In this document: one piece after another, positions 33,246 through 41,816 of the stretch | How positions within the stretch are numbered: the first letter of the stretch is position 1 | How the letters are laid out: each line of letters opens with the position of its first letter | DNA from: Pseudomonas sp. ZH-FAD | GTDB lineage: Bacteria; Pseudomonadota; Gammaproteobacteria; Pseudomonadales; Pseudomonadaceae | Length of the DNA stretch: 64,000 nucleotides | Direction of reading: 5' to 3' | NCBI RefSeq assembly: GCF_002803095.1 | Contig: NZ_PGLR01000017.1 | Coordinates: 1 to 64,000, forward strand | Translations under genes and position numbers: made by a program | The notes under the pieces: generated by a model | What the model saw: only the letters and a program-made list of their open reading frames with translations | What the model was told of the DNA's origin: nothing | The model's database searches: none

Positions 33246-34949
33246 TCAACCCAGCGCCGGCGTACGCGGCGGGATCAGGCGTTTGCTGCCGGTCGACTCA
33301 TAGGCCGCCGCCAGCTGCAGCAATGACGAATCATCATAGGCACGGCCGGCGAAGGTCAGGCCCACCGGCATGCCGATATCGGCCATCACGCCCATCGGCA
33401 CGGTCACGGTCGGCACACCCAGATGACGAATCGCCAGGTTGCCATTGGCCACCCACACGCCATTACTCCAGGCGATATCGGCGGATGCCGGGTTCACGTC
33501 GGCATCGGCCGGCCCGACATCGGCCACGGTGGGGAACAGCACCGCATCCAGCCCCAGTTGATCCATCCAGTCTTCCAGATCGATCTTGCGGGTGTGCTCC
33601 AGGCCGCGCAGGCCATCAGGCAGCGTGGCGATCTGGTCCCAGGGTTTGATCCCACGCTTGGCCATGTTGACGTACTCGTCCATGCCCGCCGCCAGGTCGC
33701 CCTCACGGTTCGGCAGCGTGCCGGGGTCGTGCGGGAAGATCTGCGGGCCGTCCACATCGGCCAGGCGGTTGAGCTGCGGATCACCGTTGGCGCGCAGGAA
33801 GTCGTCGAAGGCCCAGCCGCTCAGCTCCCACAACTCGTCATGCAGGAACTCCGGCGTGACGATGCCGCGATTGAAAACGGTTGGCGCACCAGGGCGATCA
33901 CCCTCGCAGTTGGACACCAAGGGGAAGTCCACTTCCACCACCTCGGCGCCGGCCGCCTCCAGTGCCTGGCGCGCTGCTTCCCACAGGGCGATCACCGTCG
34001 GCCGGGTGTGAATGCGCTGGCCCGTCGGGCCGCCGATACCCGGATTCTCGCTGGTGCCTGCCAGCTCGTCCTTGTTGATGAACATCTTCGGTACGCCAAG
34101 GCGCTTACCCTTCAGAGCATCGACCTTGGCCGCCAGCGCCAGGTAGGACGCGGGGCGTACCTCGGAGGCTTTCGGGATCGGCACCCAGGGCTGCAAACGC
34201 CACAGGTCGCCGCGGCTGTCGGCATCGTCGGCCACCACCACATCGAGCACTTCCAGCAGGTCAGCCATGGTCCGGGCATAGGGCACCACCACGTCCATGG
34301 TCGGCGTCAGCGGCCAGTTGCCGCGCACCGAGATCACCCCGCGCGACGGCGTGTAGGCGCACAGCCCGTTGTTCGAGGCCGGGCCACGCCCGCTGGACCA
34401 GGTTTCCTCGGCCAGGCCGAAGGCGGAGAAGCTGGCGGCCGTGGCAGTGCCGGCACCGTTGGACGAGCCCGAGGCGAACGGCGCCGTCAGGTAATCGGCG
34501 TTATACGGGCTTTCGGCGCGGCCATAGACACCGCGCTGCATGCCGCCATTGGCCATCGGCGGCATGTTGGTCTTGCCCAGGCAGATGGCGCCAGCGGCGC
34601 GCAGACGCTCGACGGTGAAGGCATCACGCTGCGCCACCAGGTCCTCGAACGCCGGACTGCCGGAGGCCGCCGTCAGGCCCTTGACCAGGTAGCTGTCCTT
34701 GGCGGTGTAGGGAATGCCATCGAGCGGGCTCCGCGTCTCGCCGCGAGCACGGCGTGCATCGGAGGCCTCGGCTTCCTTCAGCGCGTCGGGGTTGCGCACC
34801 ACCACCGCGTTGAGCCGGGTCGGCGTATCCGGGCCGTCGTAGGCGTCGATACGCGCCAGATACGCCTTGACCAGCTCGACCGCCGTGGTGCGGCCGGACT
34901 CCAGCGCGGCGCGCAACTCAGCAATGGAAACTTCGGTTACCTCGATCAT
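33246..34949 (-). CDS. Amidase signature family hydrolase
   Basis: 567 residues, cytoplasmic (no signal peptide). It carries the Ser-Ser-Lys layout: Lys in GIPYTAKDSYLV, the glycine/serine loop FASGSSNGAGTATAASFSAF, and the nucleophile region EETWSSGRGPASNNGLCAYT, where most family members read D-T-G-G-S. Here the equivalent is W-S-S, so the second Ser is the likely nucleophile. C-terminal FPTVADVGPADADV and GVPTVTVPMGVM are typical. The start at 34949 (MIEVTEVSIAELRAALESGR) fits the family; 29 more in-frame codons upstream do not. The substrate is unknown. Confidence 0.88.
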   Translation of the reverse strand: MIEVTEVSIAELRAALESGRTTAVELVKAYLARIDAYDGPDTPTRLNAVVVRNPDALKEAEASDARRARGETRSPLDGIPYTAKDSYLVKGLTAASGSPAFEDLVAQRDAFTVERLRAAGAICLGKTNMPPMANGGMQRGVYGRAESPYNADYLTAPFASGSSNGAGTATAASFSAFGLAEETWSSGRGPASNNGLCAYTPSRGVISVRGNWPLTPTMDVVVPYARTMADLLEVLDVVVADDADSRGDLWRLQPWVPIPKASEVRPASYLALAAKVDALKGKRLGVPKMFINKDELAGTSENPGIGGPTGQRIHTRPTVIALWEAARQALEAAGAEVVEVDFPLVSNCEGDRPGAPTVFNRGIVTPEFLHDELWELSGWAFDDFLRANGDPQLNRLADVDGPQIFPHDPGTLPNREGDLAAGMDEYVNMAKRGIKPWDQIATLPDGLRGLEHTRKIDLEDWMDQLGLDAVLFPTVADVGPADADVNPASADIAWSNGVWVANGNLAIRHLGVPTVTVPMGVMADIGMPVGLTFAGRAYDDSSLLQLAAAYESTGSKRLIPPRTPALG

Positions 34950-35139
34950 GGTGTCATAACTCGCAGATGGCCGGGCCTGCCGATCTCGGGCAGCCCTGAA
35001 TACGGGAAACAGCGCTTCAGCGGGCCAACATACCACCGCACAGTGGCGAGTCAGGCCATCGGAACAAAGCAGCGTTTAGCCTGAAAACAGGCGACAAGGG
35101 CAAATAATACATGCCAAGGCCAACGGCTTGCGATGAGCA

Positions 35140-35532
35140 TCACCGTATAGCGATAGGCACGATTTCCACCCGGTCGAAATGCGTAATCAAGCGAAAGGCG
35201 CGCAACCTCGCATTGTCATAACCGTGCTCATCAGTGAAGCGATCACTCACCAGCACGACCAGGTCCGGGTAAAGAGACTGGCCCGGATTGAAGTGCGCGA
35301 CCGACAGCACGGTACTGGTTTCCCACCCAACAAGCGGCGGCGCAAAACGGACCAGCTTACCCTGGTGATAGACGCGGTACTCGACTGTCACGCCGCCGGC
35401 AGGATGCGGATCGTGCACTTGCCGAATCGACCACCAGTTGCCCCCCTCATAAATCACACGTTCGCTGACACTACGGCTACAACCGGGTAGCCAAGCGATG
35501 GCTACAACAAGAAGAAAATGAAAGAGCTTCAT
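35140..35532 (-). CDS. Putative lipoprotein
   Basis: 130 residues. The N-terminus MKLFHFLLVVAIAWLPGCSR is a lipoprotein signal with lipobox LPGC. The remainder (YEGGNWWSIRQVHDPHPAGG; PDLVVLVSDRFTDEHGYDNA) is unrecognised, mainly beta. The start was chosen at 35532 because 13 extra upstream codons would disrupt the signal peptide. It stands alone between the amidase and the GFA gene. The function is unknown. Confidence 0.72.
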   Translation of the reverse strand: MKLFHFLLVVAIAWLPGCSRSVSERVIYEGGNWWSIRQVHDPHPAGGVTVEYRVYHQGKLVRFAPPLVGWETSTVLSVAHFNPGQSLYPDLVVLVSDRFTDEHGYDNARLRAFRLITHFDRVEIVPIAIR

Positions 35533-35777
35533 CACTAGTCCCTGTGCTGAGAAAGTCGGTATCTGCCACACCAGCCAAGCCTAGCAGTACGACGGACGAA
35601 ATCACTGACGACATAGCAGCAATGTCGCCAGATGACACCTGCACCCCACAGAACGTACCAGAGCACCAGCGAACAGTCCGCCACAACTACTGCTGTCGCT
35701 CACCCGAGCGCAGGCCAGATAAAGCACTCCCCCTGCTATGTTCTTAGTCCCTGCACACGAAACAGGAGAACATCGCC

Positions 35778-36167
35778 ATGCCCCACTTCACCGGCGGCTG
35801 CCTCTGCGGCCAGGTGCGTTTCGAAACCAGCGGCCAGCCTTATCGGGTCGGCGTCTGCCACTGCATGGACTGCCGCAAGCACCACGGCGCCCTCTTTCAC
35901 ACCTCGGCGATATTCCCGCAGGACGCGGTAAAGGTAGAGGGCGAAACCGGCCAGTACGCCGGCCGCCACTTCTGCCCGCGCTGCGGCTCGCCGGTGTTCG
36001 CACGCTCGGGGGATGAAGTCGAGGTCAACGTCGGCTCGCTGGACGAACCGAACCAGTTCACCCCCACCTACGAACTCTGGACCATCCGCCGCGAAGCCTG
36101 GCTACCACCCTTGCCCTTCGACCGCCACTACCCACGCGACCGCGACAGCAGCTCACGCCAGGAGTAG
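35778..36167 (+). CDS. GFA/CENP-V family zinc-binding protein
   Basis: 129 residues with the glutathione-dependent formaldehyde-activating (GFA) fold. Zinc-ligand cysteines are seen at C8 and C10 (GGCLCGQVRFE), C27, C29 and C32 (VCHCMDCRKHHGALF), and C66 and C69 (FCPRCGSPVFA). It starts with AGGAGAACATCGCC before the ATG. Most such proteins have no proven enzyme activity, so a function in formaldehyde handling should not be assumed. It is convergent with the methyltransferase gene, 6 nt apart. Confidence 0.88.
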   Translation: MPHFTGGCLCGQVRFETSGQPYRVGVCHCMDCRKHHGALFHTSAIFPQDAVKVEGETGQYAGRHFCPRCGSPVFARSGDEVEVNVGSLDEPNQFTPTYELWTIRREAWLPPLPFDRHYPRDRDSSSRQE

Positions 36168-36173
36168 AGCCAT

Positions 36174-36878
36174 TCACGCATCGGCTTTGCGCCGGCTTAC
36201 CCAGCCATGCATCAGCCCAGCCTGGAAGAACTGCACCGGCGCGTCGAACCCGGCAGCCTGGATGATGCCAGCCACCTGCTGCGCCGGTAGCACCGCCACA
36301 TCACGGGCGTAGGCTGCGCGCGCACGCTCCAGCATCTGCGCATCGACCCCGGCCGCAGCCATCAGCGTCATCCAGCCAGGCAGCAATACCTCGTAGGCCG
36401 GTGACCGGATATCCGCCGCCAGGTCGGCACTGGCCAGCAGCCCTCCGGGTTTCAGGCGCTGCGCAATCTGACCGCAGAACGCGGTACGCACCGCGGGTTC
36501 GAGTAGGAACTGCGACACCAGAAAACAGGTAGCGCCGTCGTAGACCGCCCCAGGCGCCAACGTATCCAGATAGCCCTCGTGAAAGTCGCACCGCTGGGCA
36601 AAGCCGCCGTGCTCCGCGCGCTGACGGCACAGCTCGAGCATCGCCCCGGACGGGTCGAGCGCGGTGAATCGCCAGCCCGGAAAGCGCTCGGCCAGGTGCG
36701 CGATTTCCGCCCCCGTGCCGGTGCCCACGCACAGTATCCGCGCGTCGGCCGGCAGGTCGATGAACAGCGCATCGAGCAGCAAATACAGCGCCTCACGAAT
36801 CGGCGCCATCCCCGCCCATTGCCTGTCGTAGCCCGCCGCCTGCTGGTCGAACAGCGCCTTGATTTCCTCGTCACGCAT
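36174..36878 (-). CDS. Class I SAM-dependent methyltransferase
   Basis: 234 residues. SAM-binding motif I is ARILCVGTGTGAEIAHLAER, followed by the acidic end of strand 2 in FTALDPSGAMLELCRQRA and motif III region RLKPGGLLASADLA. The N-terminus (MRDEEIKALFDQQAAGYDRQ) is typical of small-molecule methyltransferases. GGAGG lies 7 nt before the ATG at 36878, which I prefer to the ATG two codons upstream that sits 1 nt from it. The substrate is unknown. Confidence 0.85.
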   Translation of the reverse strand: MRDEEIKALFDQQAAGYDRQWAGMAPIREALYLLLDALFIDLPADARILCVGTGTGAEIAHLAERFPGWRFTALDPSGAMLELCRQRAEHGGFAQRCDFHEGYLDTLAPGAVYDGATCFLVSQFLLEPAVRTAFCGQIAQRLKPGGLLASADLAADIRSPAYEVLLPGWMTLMAAAGVDAQMLERARAAYARDVAVLPAQQVAGIIQAAGFDAPVQFFQAGLMHGWVSRRKADA

Positions 36879-37009
36879 GGCCATGCCTCCGTCGAATGAT
36901 CGTCCTCACGCCTTCCAGTATCCCAGAGCTGTCAATCCCCCCGCCGCGCGGCTACACGCCCAGTCCAACTTTGTCGGCACTTTGCCAGAGCATCGGGGGA
37001 CTAACTGAC

Positions 37010-38095
37010 ATGTCCCTTCCCAGCGATCCCGATATGCAGAGCCCGACCTTCGAACAGAAAGCCTTCATCCTCCTGCTCGTTCTGGTGACCATCGCCTTCT
37101 TCTGGATACTGCTGCCGTTCTACGGCGCTGTGTTCTGGGCCATGGTCCTGGCCGTGGTGTTCGCGCCGCTGCAGGAGCGTTTGCTGCGGCGCACTGGCGG
37201 CAGAGGCAACCTGACTGCCCTGCTGACGCTGATCATCTGCCTGTTGGTGGCGATCCTGCCGGTGATCTTCATCACCTCCGCCGTGGTGGCCGAAGGTACC
37301 GCCCTGTACCAGAAGCTCGAGTCGGGCGAGCTGGATGCCGGCGCCTACGTCACCCGCTTCATCCAGATGCTGCCGCCATCGATACAGCAACAGCTCGACC
37401 GTGTCGGCATGAGCAACCTCGAAGGCCTGCGCGAACAGATCTCCAACGGCGCCATGGCCGGCAGCCAATACCTGGCCACCAAGGTATTCGCCATCGGCCA
37501 GGGCACCTTCGAGTTCTTCATCGGCTTTTTCGTGATGCTCTACCTGCTGTTCTTCCTGCTGCGCGACGGCAAGGATCTGGTGCATAGAATCCGCACCGCC
37601 ATCCCGCTGGCCGACACCACCAAACGGCGTTTGCAGATCAAGTTCACCCGCGTGGTGCGCGCCACGGTAAAAGGCAACGTGGTGGTCGCCGCCGTACAGG
37701 GCGCACTCGGTGGCTTCATCTTCTGGGCGCTGGGCATCTACAGCCCGTTGCTGTGGGGCGTGCTGATGGCCTTTCTGTCACTGCTACCGGCTGCCGGCGC
37801 CGGCATCATCTGGGCGCCTGTGGCCATCTACCTGATGCTCAGCGGCAGCCTGGTGCAAGGCATCATCCTCACCGCCTTCGGCGTGCTGGTGATCGGCCTG
37901 GTGGACAATATCCTGCGCCCCATCCTGGTCGGCAAGGACACCCGCATGCCCGACTACCTGATCCTCATCTCCACCCTCGGCGGCCTGGCCCTGCTGGGCC
38001 TCAACGGCTTCGTGATCGGCCCGCTGGTGGCGGCGCTGTTCGTGGCCAGCTGGAATCTGTTCGGGGCGAAGAAGAAGGTCAGGTTGCCGCAGTAA
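37010..38095 (+). CDS. AI-2E family transporter (PerM/YhhQ-like permease)
   Basis: 361 residues, about eight transmembrane helices with a soluble insert at about 110-170 (EGTALYQKLESGELDAGAYV). Family marks include PFYGAVFWAMVLAVVFAPLQ near the start and LPAAGAGIIWAPVAIYLMLS, VLVIGLVDNILRPILVGKDT and GLALLGLNGFVIGPLVAALF at the end. Members range from AI-2 exporters to Na+/H+ antiporters and permeases, so the substrate cannot be read. The start at 37010 is chosen because the 38 upstream codons look non-coding. Confidence 0.9.
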   Translation: MSLPSDPDMQSPTFEQKAFILLLVLVTIAFFWILLPFYGAVFWAMVLAVVFAPLQERLLRRTGGRGNLTALLTLIICLLVAILPVIFITSAVVAEGTALYQKLESGELDAGAYVTRFIQMLPPSIQQQLDRVGMSNLEGLREQISNGAMAGSQYLATKVFAIGQGTFEFFIGFFVMLYLLFFLLRDGKDLVHRIRTAIPLADTTKRRLQIKFTRVVRATVKGNVVVAAVQGALGGFIFWALGIYSPLLWGVLMAFLSLLPAAGAGIIWAPVAIYLMLSGSLVQGIILTAFGVLVIGLVDNILRPILVGKDTRMPDYLILISTLGGLALLGLNGFVIGPLVAALFVASWNLFGAKKKVRLPQ

Positions 38096-38146
38096 GCCAA
38101 GCGAGACTCACACAGGCGCTCGAATCCACAAGGCAATGCGGCAGTT

Positions 38147-38368
38147 CGCCCTAACTTCCAGCCCTGGTCTGCCCACGTCTTCGCCGGCGAAGTGAATATC
38201 TGCCTGTGGCATGGCACGGCGGACAATTGGTCGCCTTTCGGTATGTCGGAGTATCTGGCCGAGCGTTTCCCAAGCAACGCCCGCGTCGAGCGGATGGAGG
38301 GGCTTTCTCACTACTCCTGCCTGTATGCCGCAGCACCGATGATTTGTGCGTGGCTCGCCAGCGAGTGA
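38147..38368 (+). pseudogene. C-terminal remnant of an alpha/beta hydrolase
   Basis: Frame starting cgc-cct-aac encodes RPNFQPWSAHVFAGEVNICL, then WHGTADNWSPFGMSEYLAER, then MEGLSHYSCLYAAAPMICAW and a stop at 38366. This is the end of an alpha/beta hydrolase: the acid residue in W-H-G-T-A-D and the catalytic His in G-L-S-H-Y. No start codon, nucleophile elbow or oxyanion-hole region exists upstream, since the frame runs directly into the preceding gene's stop. It marks the left edge of the accessory region. Confidence 0.7.
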
Positions 38369-38417
38369 TGCTGGGTCTGAGCTGTATCCACGTGAACTGG
38401 AGCTATTCACGTCATGG

Positions 38418-39041
38418 TTACTCTCGCTCCAAACAGGCCGATTGTACTTTCCATAACCCCATTAACTGATCAATGGCCAACTCGATCACCGAGAGCTGAA
38501 CGCCGTCACGTGCCATGGGCGAGATGCCGAGTAAAAAACCCTCAAACACTGAAGCAAGTGCAGACGCATCGGTGGTTTCAGGAAGTTCGCCTCGTTCGAT
38601 GCCTTGAGTAACGCGGGCCAAAATGCCTTTACGCGTGCGGGCTCGTGCCTGCCGTAGCGGCAGGGGAACACTGGGGTCGTCTACATAAGCTCCTATCGTC
38701 CCAAGCGCCACCATGCAACCTTTTGGAAGGTGATCATCACACTGCATGCGTGCGGAGCGTTTGAGCGAAGTGGCTATCGCCTCCTTCGGTGTCAGGTTTT
38801 CATCAAAAAGGGGGTCGTTCACTCGCCCATGAGTCTCCATGTAGCGCTCTACAACCTCTTTGAAGAGCCCTTGCTTCGAGCCGAAAGCCGCGTAGAAGCT
38901 CGGCGCGGTGATCCCACCGCCGATGGCTTCCTTGAGTCGGCTCAACGACGTTGCATCGTAGCCGTATTTCCAGAACAGCAGCATTGCATCGTCAATGGCT
39001 TGCGCGCGATCGAACGAGCGTGGACGTCCTAACTGGGCCAT
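38418..39041 (-). CDS. TetR family regulator (BdcR-like position)
   Basis: 207 residues. The N-terminal TetR helix-turn-helix reads MAQLGRPRSFDRAQAIDDAM then GITAPSFYAAFGSKQGLFKE. The C-terminal ligand domain contains two Cys (MQCDDHLPKGCMVALG), a feature of the TetR_C subgroup found next to SDR/MFS genes. It is divergent from the MFS and SDR genes, with a near-perfect 20-bp palindrome in the gap, so it most likely represses them and itself. E. coli bdcR is likewise divergent from bdcA. Confidence 0.9.
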   Translation of the reverse strand: MAQLGRPRSFDRAQAIDDAMLLFWKYGYDATSLSRLKEAIGGGITAPSFYAAFGSKQGLFKEVVERYMETHGRVNDPLFDENLTPKEAIATSLKRSARMQCDDHLPKGCMVALGTIGAYVDDPSVPLPLRQARARTRKGILARVTQGIERGELPETTDASALASVFEGFLLGISPMARDGVQLSVIELAIDQLMGLWKVQSACLERE

Positions 39042-39119
39042 ATCAGTGTCCTCACCTACTGGATTTATATACTAGTCGATACAAAAGTCATTGACCATAC
39101 GAGCACACTCCTGATCATA

Positions 39120-39139
39120 TATGTACCGATCGATACATA
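39120..39139. promoter_or_regulatory. Candidate TetR operator palindrome
   Basis: TATGTACCGATCGATACATA is a palindrome with a single mismatched pair. A second partial copy, TATACTAGTCGATACAAA, lies at 39067-39084 nearer the regulator gene, sharing CGATACA. Placement between divergent genes fits autoregulation. Confidence 0.72.
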
Positions 39140-39157
39140 AATACAGGATTTCCTCCA

Positions 39158-40363
39158 ATGACGACCACCAGCCGCAACCCAGAGAAGCTGCCCATCGCGG
39201 CCCTATCGGCGCTCGCGATGACAGGGTTCATATGCATCATGACCGAGACGCTACCGGCCGGGTTGCTCTCCGAAATCAGCGGTGGCCTCAACATCTCGGA
39301 AGCATTGGCTGGCCAGACGGTAACGGCATATGCCCTGGGGTCAGTCGTTGCGGCCATACCCCTGACAATCGCCACACAAGGCTGGAATCGACGCCGGGTC
39401 CTGCTTGCAACCATTCTTGGCTTCCTATTCTTCAACACGCTCACTGCCCTATCTTCCAGCTATACGCTGACGCTGATCGCACGCTTTGCTGCTGGCGCGG
39501 CGGCAGGCCTCGCCTGGAGCCTGTTGGCGGGCTATGCGCGGCGTATGGTGGTGCCAGCTCTTCAGGGGCGGGCAATGGCCGTCGCGATGGTGGGCACACC
39601 CGTTGCGCTTTCGCTGGGCGTACCGCTCGGAACATGGTTAGGCAACTTGCTGGGATGGCGGCTGGCGTTCGGCTCAATGTCACTTTTAACGCTGGCGTTG
39701 ATCGCCTGGGTCGTGGTGAAAGTACCCGACTATCCAGGACAGCCAAAAGGCCAGCAATTACGGGTACTCCAAGTACTCAAGACACCTGGAATCCTTCGAG
39801 TCCTGGGGGTGGTATTCACTTGGATGCTGGCTCACAACATCCTCTATACCTACATCGCCCCATTCGTAGCCCAGGCCGGGATCATCGAACGGGTCGACCT
39901 GATACTGCTGGTATTCGGTCTCGCTTCCCTGATCGGCATCTGGATTACCGGACGCATCGTCGACCGACACCTGCGTCGTGCCGTGCTACTGAGCCTCGCA
40001 GCCTTCGCATTGATTTCGCTCGTGATGGGCATGAACAGCCACTCCGCTACCGCGCAGTACTTGGGCGTCTTCGTCTGGGGTTTGAGCTTCGGTGGCGCTG
40101 CCACGCTGCTGCAAACCGCCCTGGCAGACACTGCCGGCGCCGGCGCGGATGCTGCGCTCTCCATGAATGTGGTGACCTGGAACAGCGCAATTGCCGGCGG
40201 CGGCATCGTCGGTGGAATCCTATTGGATACCCAAGGTGCGCAGTCATTTGCCTGGGCTGTCTTCGTATTGCTTCTGGCTGCGCTGGCTATCGCTGCTTCC
40301 GCCCGGCGTAGCGGCTTCCCGCAGGGGGCGCGATCGGCCGGAAAAACCGTCCTCGGGCACTGA
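39158..40363 (+). CDS. MFS efflux transporter
   Basis: 401 residues, about 12 transmembrane helices, DHA1 type similar to AraJ/YdhP arabinose- and drug-efflux proteins. The N-terminus is cytoplasmic; helix 1 has FICIMTETLPAGLLSEIS, matching the motif of that group. The loop 2-3 region WNRRRVLLATILGFLFFNTL replaces the classic G-x-x-x-D-R-x-G-R-R. The central region ILRVLGVVFTWMLAHNILYT begins the second half. It lies 26 nt before the SDR gene, probably one transcript controlled by the TetR protein. Confidence 0.9.
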   Translation: MTTTSRNPEKLPIAALSALAMTGFICIMTETLPAGLLSEISGGLNISEALAGQTVTAYALGSVVAAIPLTIATQGWNRRRVLLATILGFLFFNTLTALSSSYTLTLIARFAAGAAAGLAWSLLAGYARRMVVPALQGRAMAVAMVGTPVALSLGVPLGTWLGNLLGWRLAFGSMSLLTLALIAWVVVKVPDYPGQPKGQQLRVLQVLKTPGILRVLGVVFTWMLAHNILYTYIAPFVAQAGIIERVDLILLVFGLASLIGIWITGRIVDRHLRRAVLLSLAAFALISLVMGMNSHSATAQYLGVFVWGLSFGGAATLLQTALADTAGAGADAALSMNVVTWNSAIAGGGIVGGILLDTQGAQSFAWAVFVLLLAALAIAASARRSGFPQGARSAGKTVLGH

Positions 40364-40389
40364 CAAATCTTTCACCCAGGAGTCTCAGC

Positions 40390-41103
40390 ATGACAACTAC
40401 AACGGTTAAAAAAGCCTTGGTCTTGGGCGGCAGCCGCGGCATCGGTGCAGCCATCGTTCGGCGTCTCGCCAAGGAAGGTATGCATGTCACATTTACCTAT
40501 GCGGCATCCCGGGAACCTGCGAGGGCACTCGCAGAGGAGGTAGGCGGCGAAGCGATACAGGTGGACAGTGGTGATTGTGCAGCGGTGAGCTCGATGATCG
40601 ACCGCCTGGACGCGCTGGATGTACTGGTCGTTAACGCAGGCATATTGGGGGCAGGTGATCCACTGGTCATGGACCCGAATGAGATTGATCGCCTGTTTCG
40701 TATCAACATCAACACCCCATACCATGCCGCTGTTGCAGCCGCTCGGATTATGTCCGAAGGGGGACGAATCATATTTATTGGTTCGACCAACGCCGATCGG
40801 ACGCCCATGGCGGGACTCGCTGCTTACGGCGCCAGCAAAGCCGCCCTCAAAGGAATGGCCAAGGGACTGGCGAGGGACTTCGGTGATCGCGGAATTACGG
40901 TAAACGTGGTTCAACCCGGCCCAACCGACACGGACATGAATCCAGGCGACGGCGAGTTGAAGGATCTCATGCACAGCTTTATGGCCATCAAGCGGCATGC
41001 AAAAGGCAGTGAAGTGGCAGCAATGGTCGCTTGGCTGATTGGCATCGAAGCTGCGATGGTGACAGGTGCAGCTTTAACAATAGATGGGGGGTTTTCAGCA
41101 TAA
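40390..41103 (+). CDS. bdcA: SDR family oxidoreductase, BdcA-like
   Basis: 237 residues, Rossmann short-chain dehydrogenase. NAD(P) motif LGGSRGIGAAIVRRL, DVLVVNAGILG, catalytic Ser and Y-x-x-x-K in FIGSTNADRTPMAGLAAYGASKAAL and PG motif VVQPGPTDTDMNP. From memory it follows E. coli BdcA closely along its length (for example NAGI, DRLFRININTPYHA, LHSFMAIKRH). BdcA has been reported to bind cyclic di-GMP and promote biofilm dispersal, but that role is not shown here. The motifs are present together with a divergent TetR gene as in E. coli. Confidence 0.85.
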   Translation: MTTTTVKKALVLGGSRGIGAAIVRRLAKEGMHVTFTYAASREPARALAEEVGGEAIQVDSGDCAAVSSMIDRLDALDVLVVNAGILGAGDPLVMDPNEIDRLFRININTPYHAAVAAARIMSEGGRIIFIGSTNADRTPMAGLAAYGASKAALKGMAKGLARDFGDRGITVNVVQPGPTDTDMNPGDGELKDLMHSFMAIKRHAKGSEVAAMVAWLIGIEAAMVTGAALTIDGGFSA

Positions 41104-41290
41104 GCCCTGGTTAGAGAGGGTATCTGGCAATCGCACACGGTTCGGGAATCTGAGGCATTGGACCATGCCGCATTTTCATGAGGTCAATTCCGGCGCGACC
41201 GCTTACATTAACTCGCTGGTGGCGGACTTTGAGACGCTAACGGACCTCGACCGATGGAGAGCCGTAAGCGGTACATGGTGATTGGCTGCT

Positions 41291-41340
41291 TTCGGCCAGG
41301 AGCGGACAGTCAACCCAGTAAATAAATCTGTCCCCCTTTT
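41291..41340. repeat. Left inverted repeat of the 4.3-kb unit
   Basis: Begins TTCGGCCAGGAGCGGACAGT and ends with AGTAAATAAATCTGTCCCCC followed by TTTT. It is the inverted copy of 45592-45640; the core AGTAAATAAATCTGTCCCC is identical and the outer 25 bp are similar. It supplies the last codons and stop of the truncated exonuclease. Confidence 0.88.
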
Positions 41341-41633
41341 CGCTTCAGAGCAGCACGCTCGTGAATGGCCAGGAAACCTTCCAACGCTTCTGCTTCTGGA
41401 ATACCCAAATCCATCGCCATCTCGTTGGTGATGCCGTGGATCGCCGCTGCCTCCTCAGGGATCGTCCAGCCATCCGGACGAATGATGGCTTCGAAGCTGT
41501 CTACCTGGTTGCCCTGCTCGTCGTAGAGGAGGGCTGCGATATCCACCAGGTGGGGCTGGCGCGGATCGTCGCTTGGCTCCTTGAAGACTGGAAAGCCTGT
41601 TGTCTCCGTATCAAACACGTTGAGATTGGTCAT
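41310..41633 (-). pseudogene. Truncated DEDD-family 3'-5' exonuclease (DnaQ-like)
   Basis: 107 residues encoding only the N-terminal part of a DnaQ/epsilon-like exonuclease: ExoI motif NVFDTETTGFPVFKEPSDDP (Asp and Glu metal ligands) and ExoII-proximal IIRPDGWTIPEEAAAIHGIT. Full proteins run about 180-220 residues with ExoII and ExoIII motifs (N-x3-F/Y-D and H-x4-D); both are absent. The frame after AIHERAALKRKG is the inverted repeat itself, giving GGQIYLLG and a stop. So the repeat boundary cut the gene. Probably inactive. Confidence 0.8.
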
Positions 41634-41741
41634 GCTCTACTCCGGTGTGCCAGCAGGCGAATGCCGGGTATCTACCAAACAAAGGGCGATTTAGCACTCT
41701 CAAAGTTATGGCTAAATGATATCTTCGCCGGTACATTCCTG

Positions 41742-41797
41742 TACCCGTTGCTCCATGGAAAGAGGAATGGGGGCTCGGCCCCGCCGTTAAACGGGTA
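41742..41797 (+). promoter_or_regulatory. Nested hairpin leader before the three-gene operon
   Basis: Outer stem TACCCGTT (41742-41749) / AACGGGTA (41790-41797). Inside it is a second hairpin, GGGGC-TCG-GCCCC (41770-41782). It ends 19 nt before the start codon of the first gene, so in mRNA it lies directly upstream of the ribosome site. Confidence 0.55.
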
Positions 41798-41816
41798 TGG
41801 ACTGAGAGATAGAAGG

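Noticed and set aside
41084..41281. 65-codon frame between the SDR gene and the left inverted repeat
   Set aside because: No ribosome site, no recognisable domain, and it starts inside the SDR gene in another frame.
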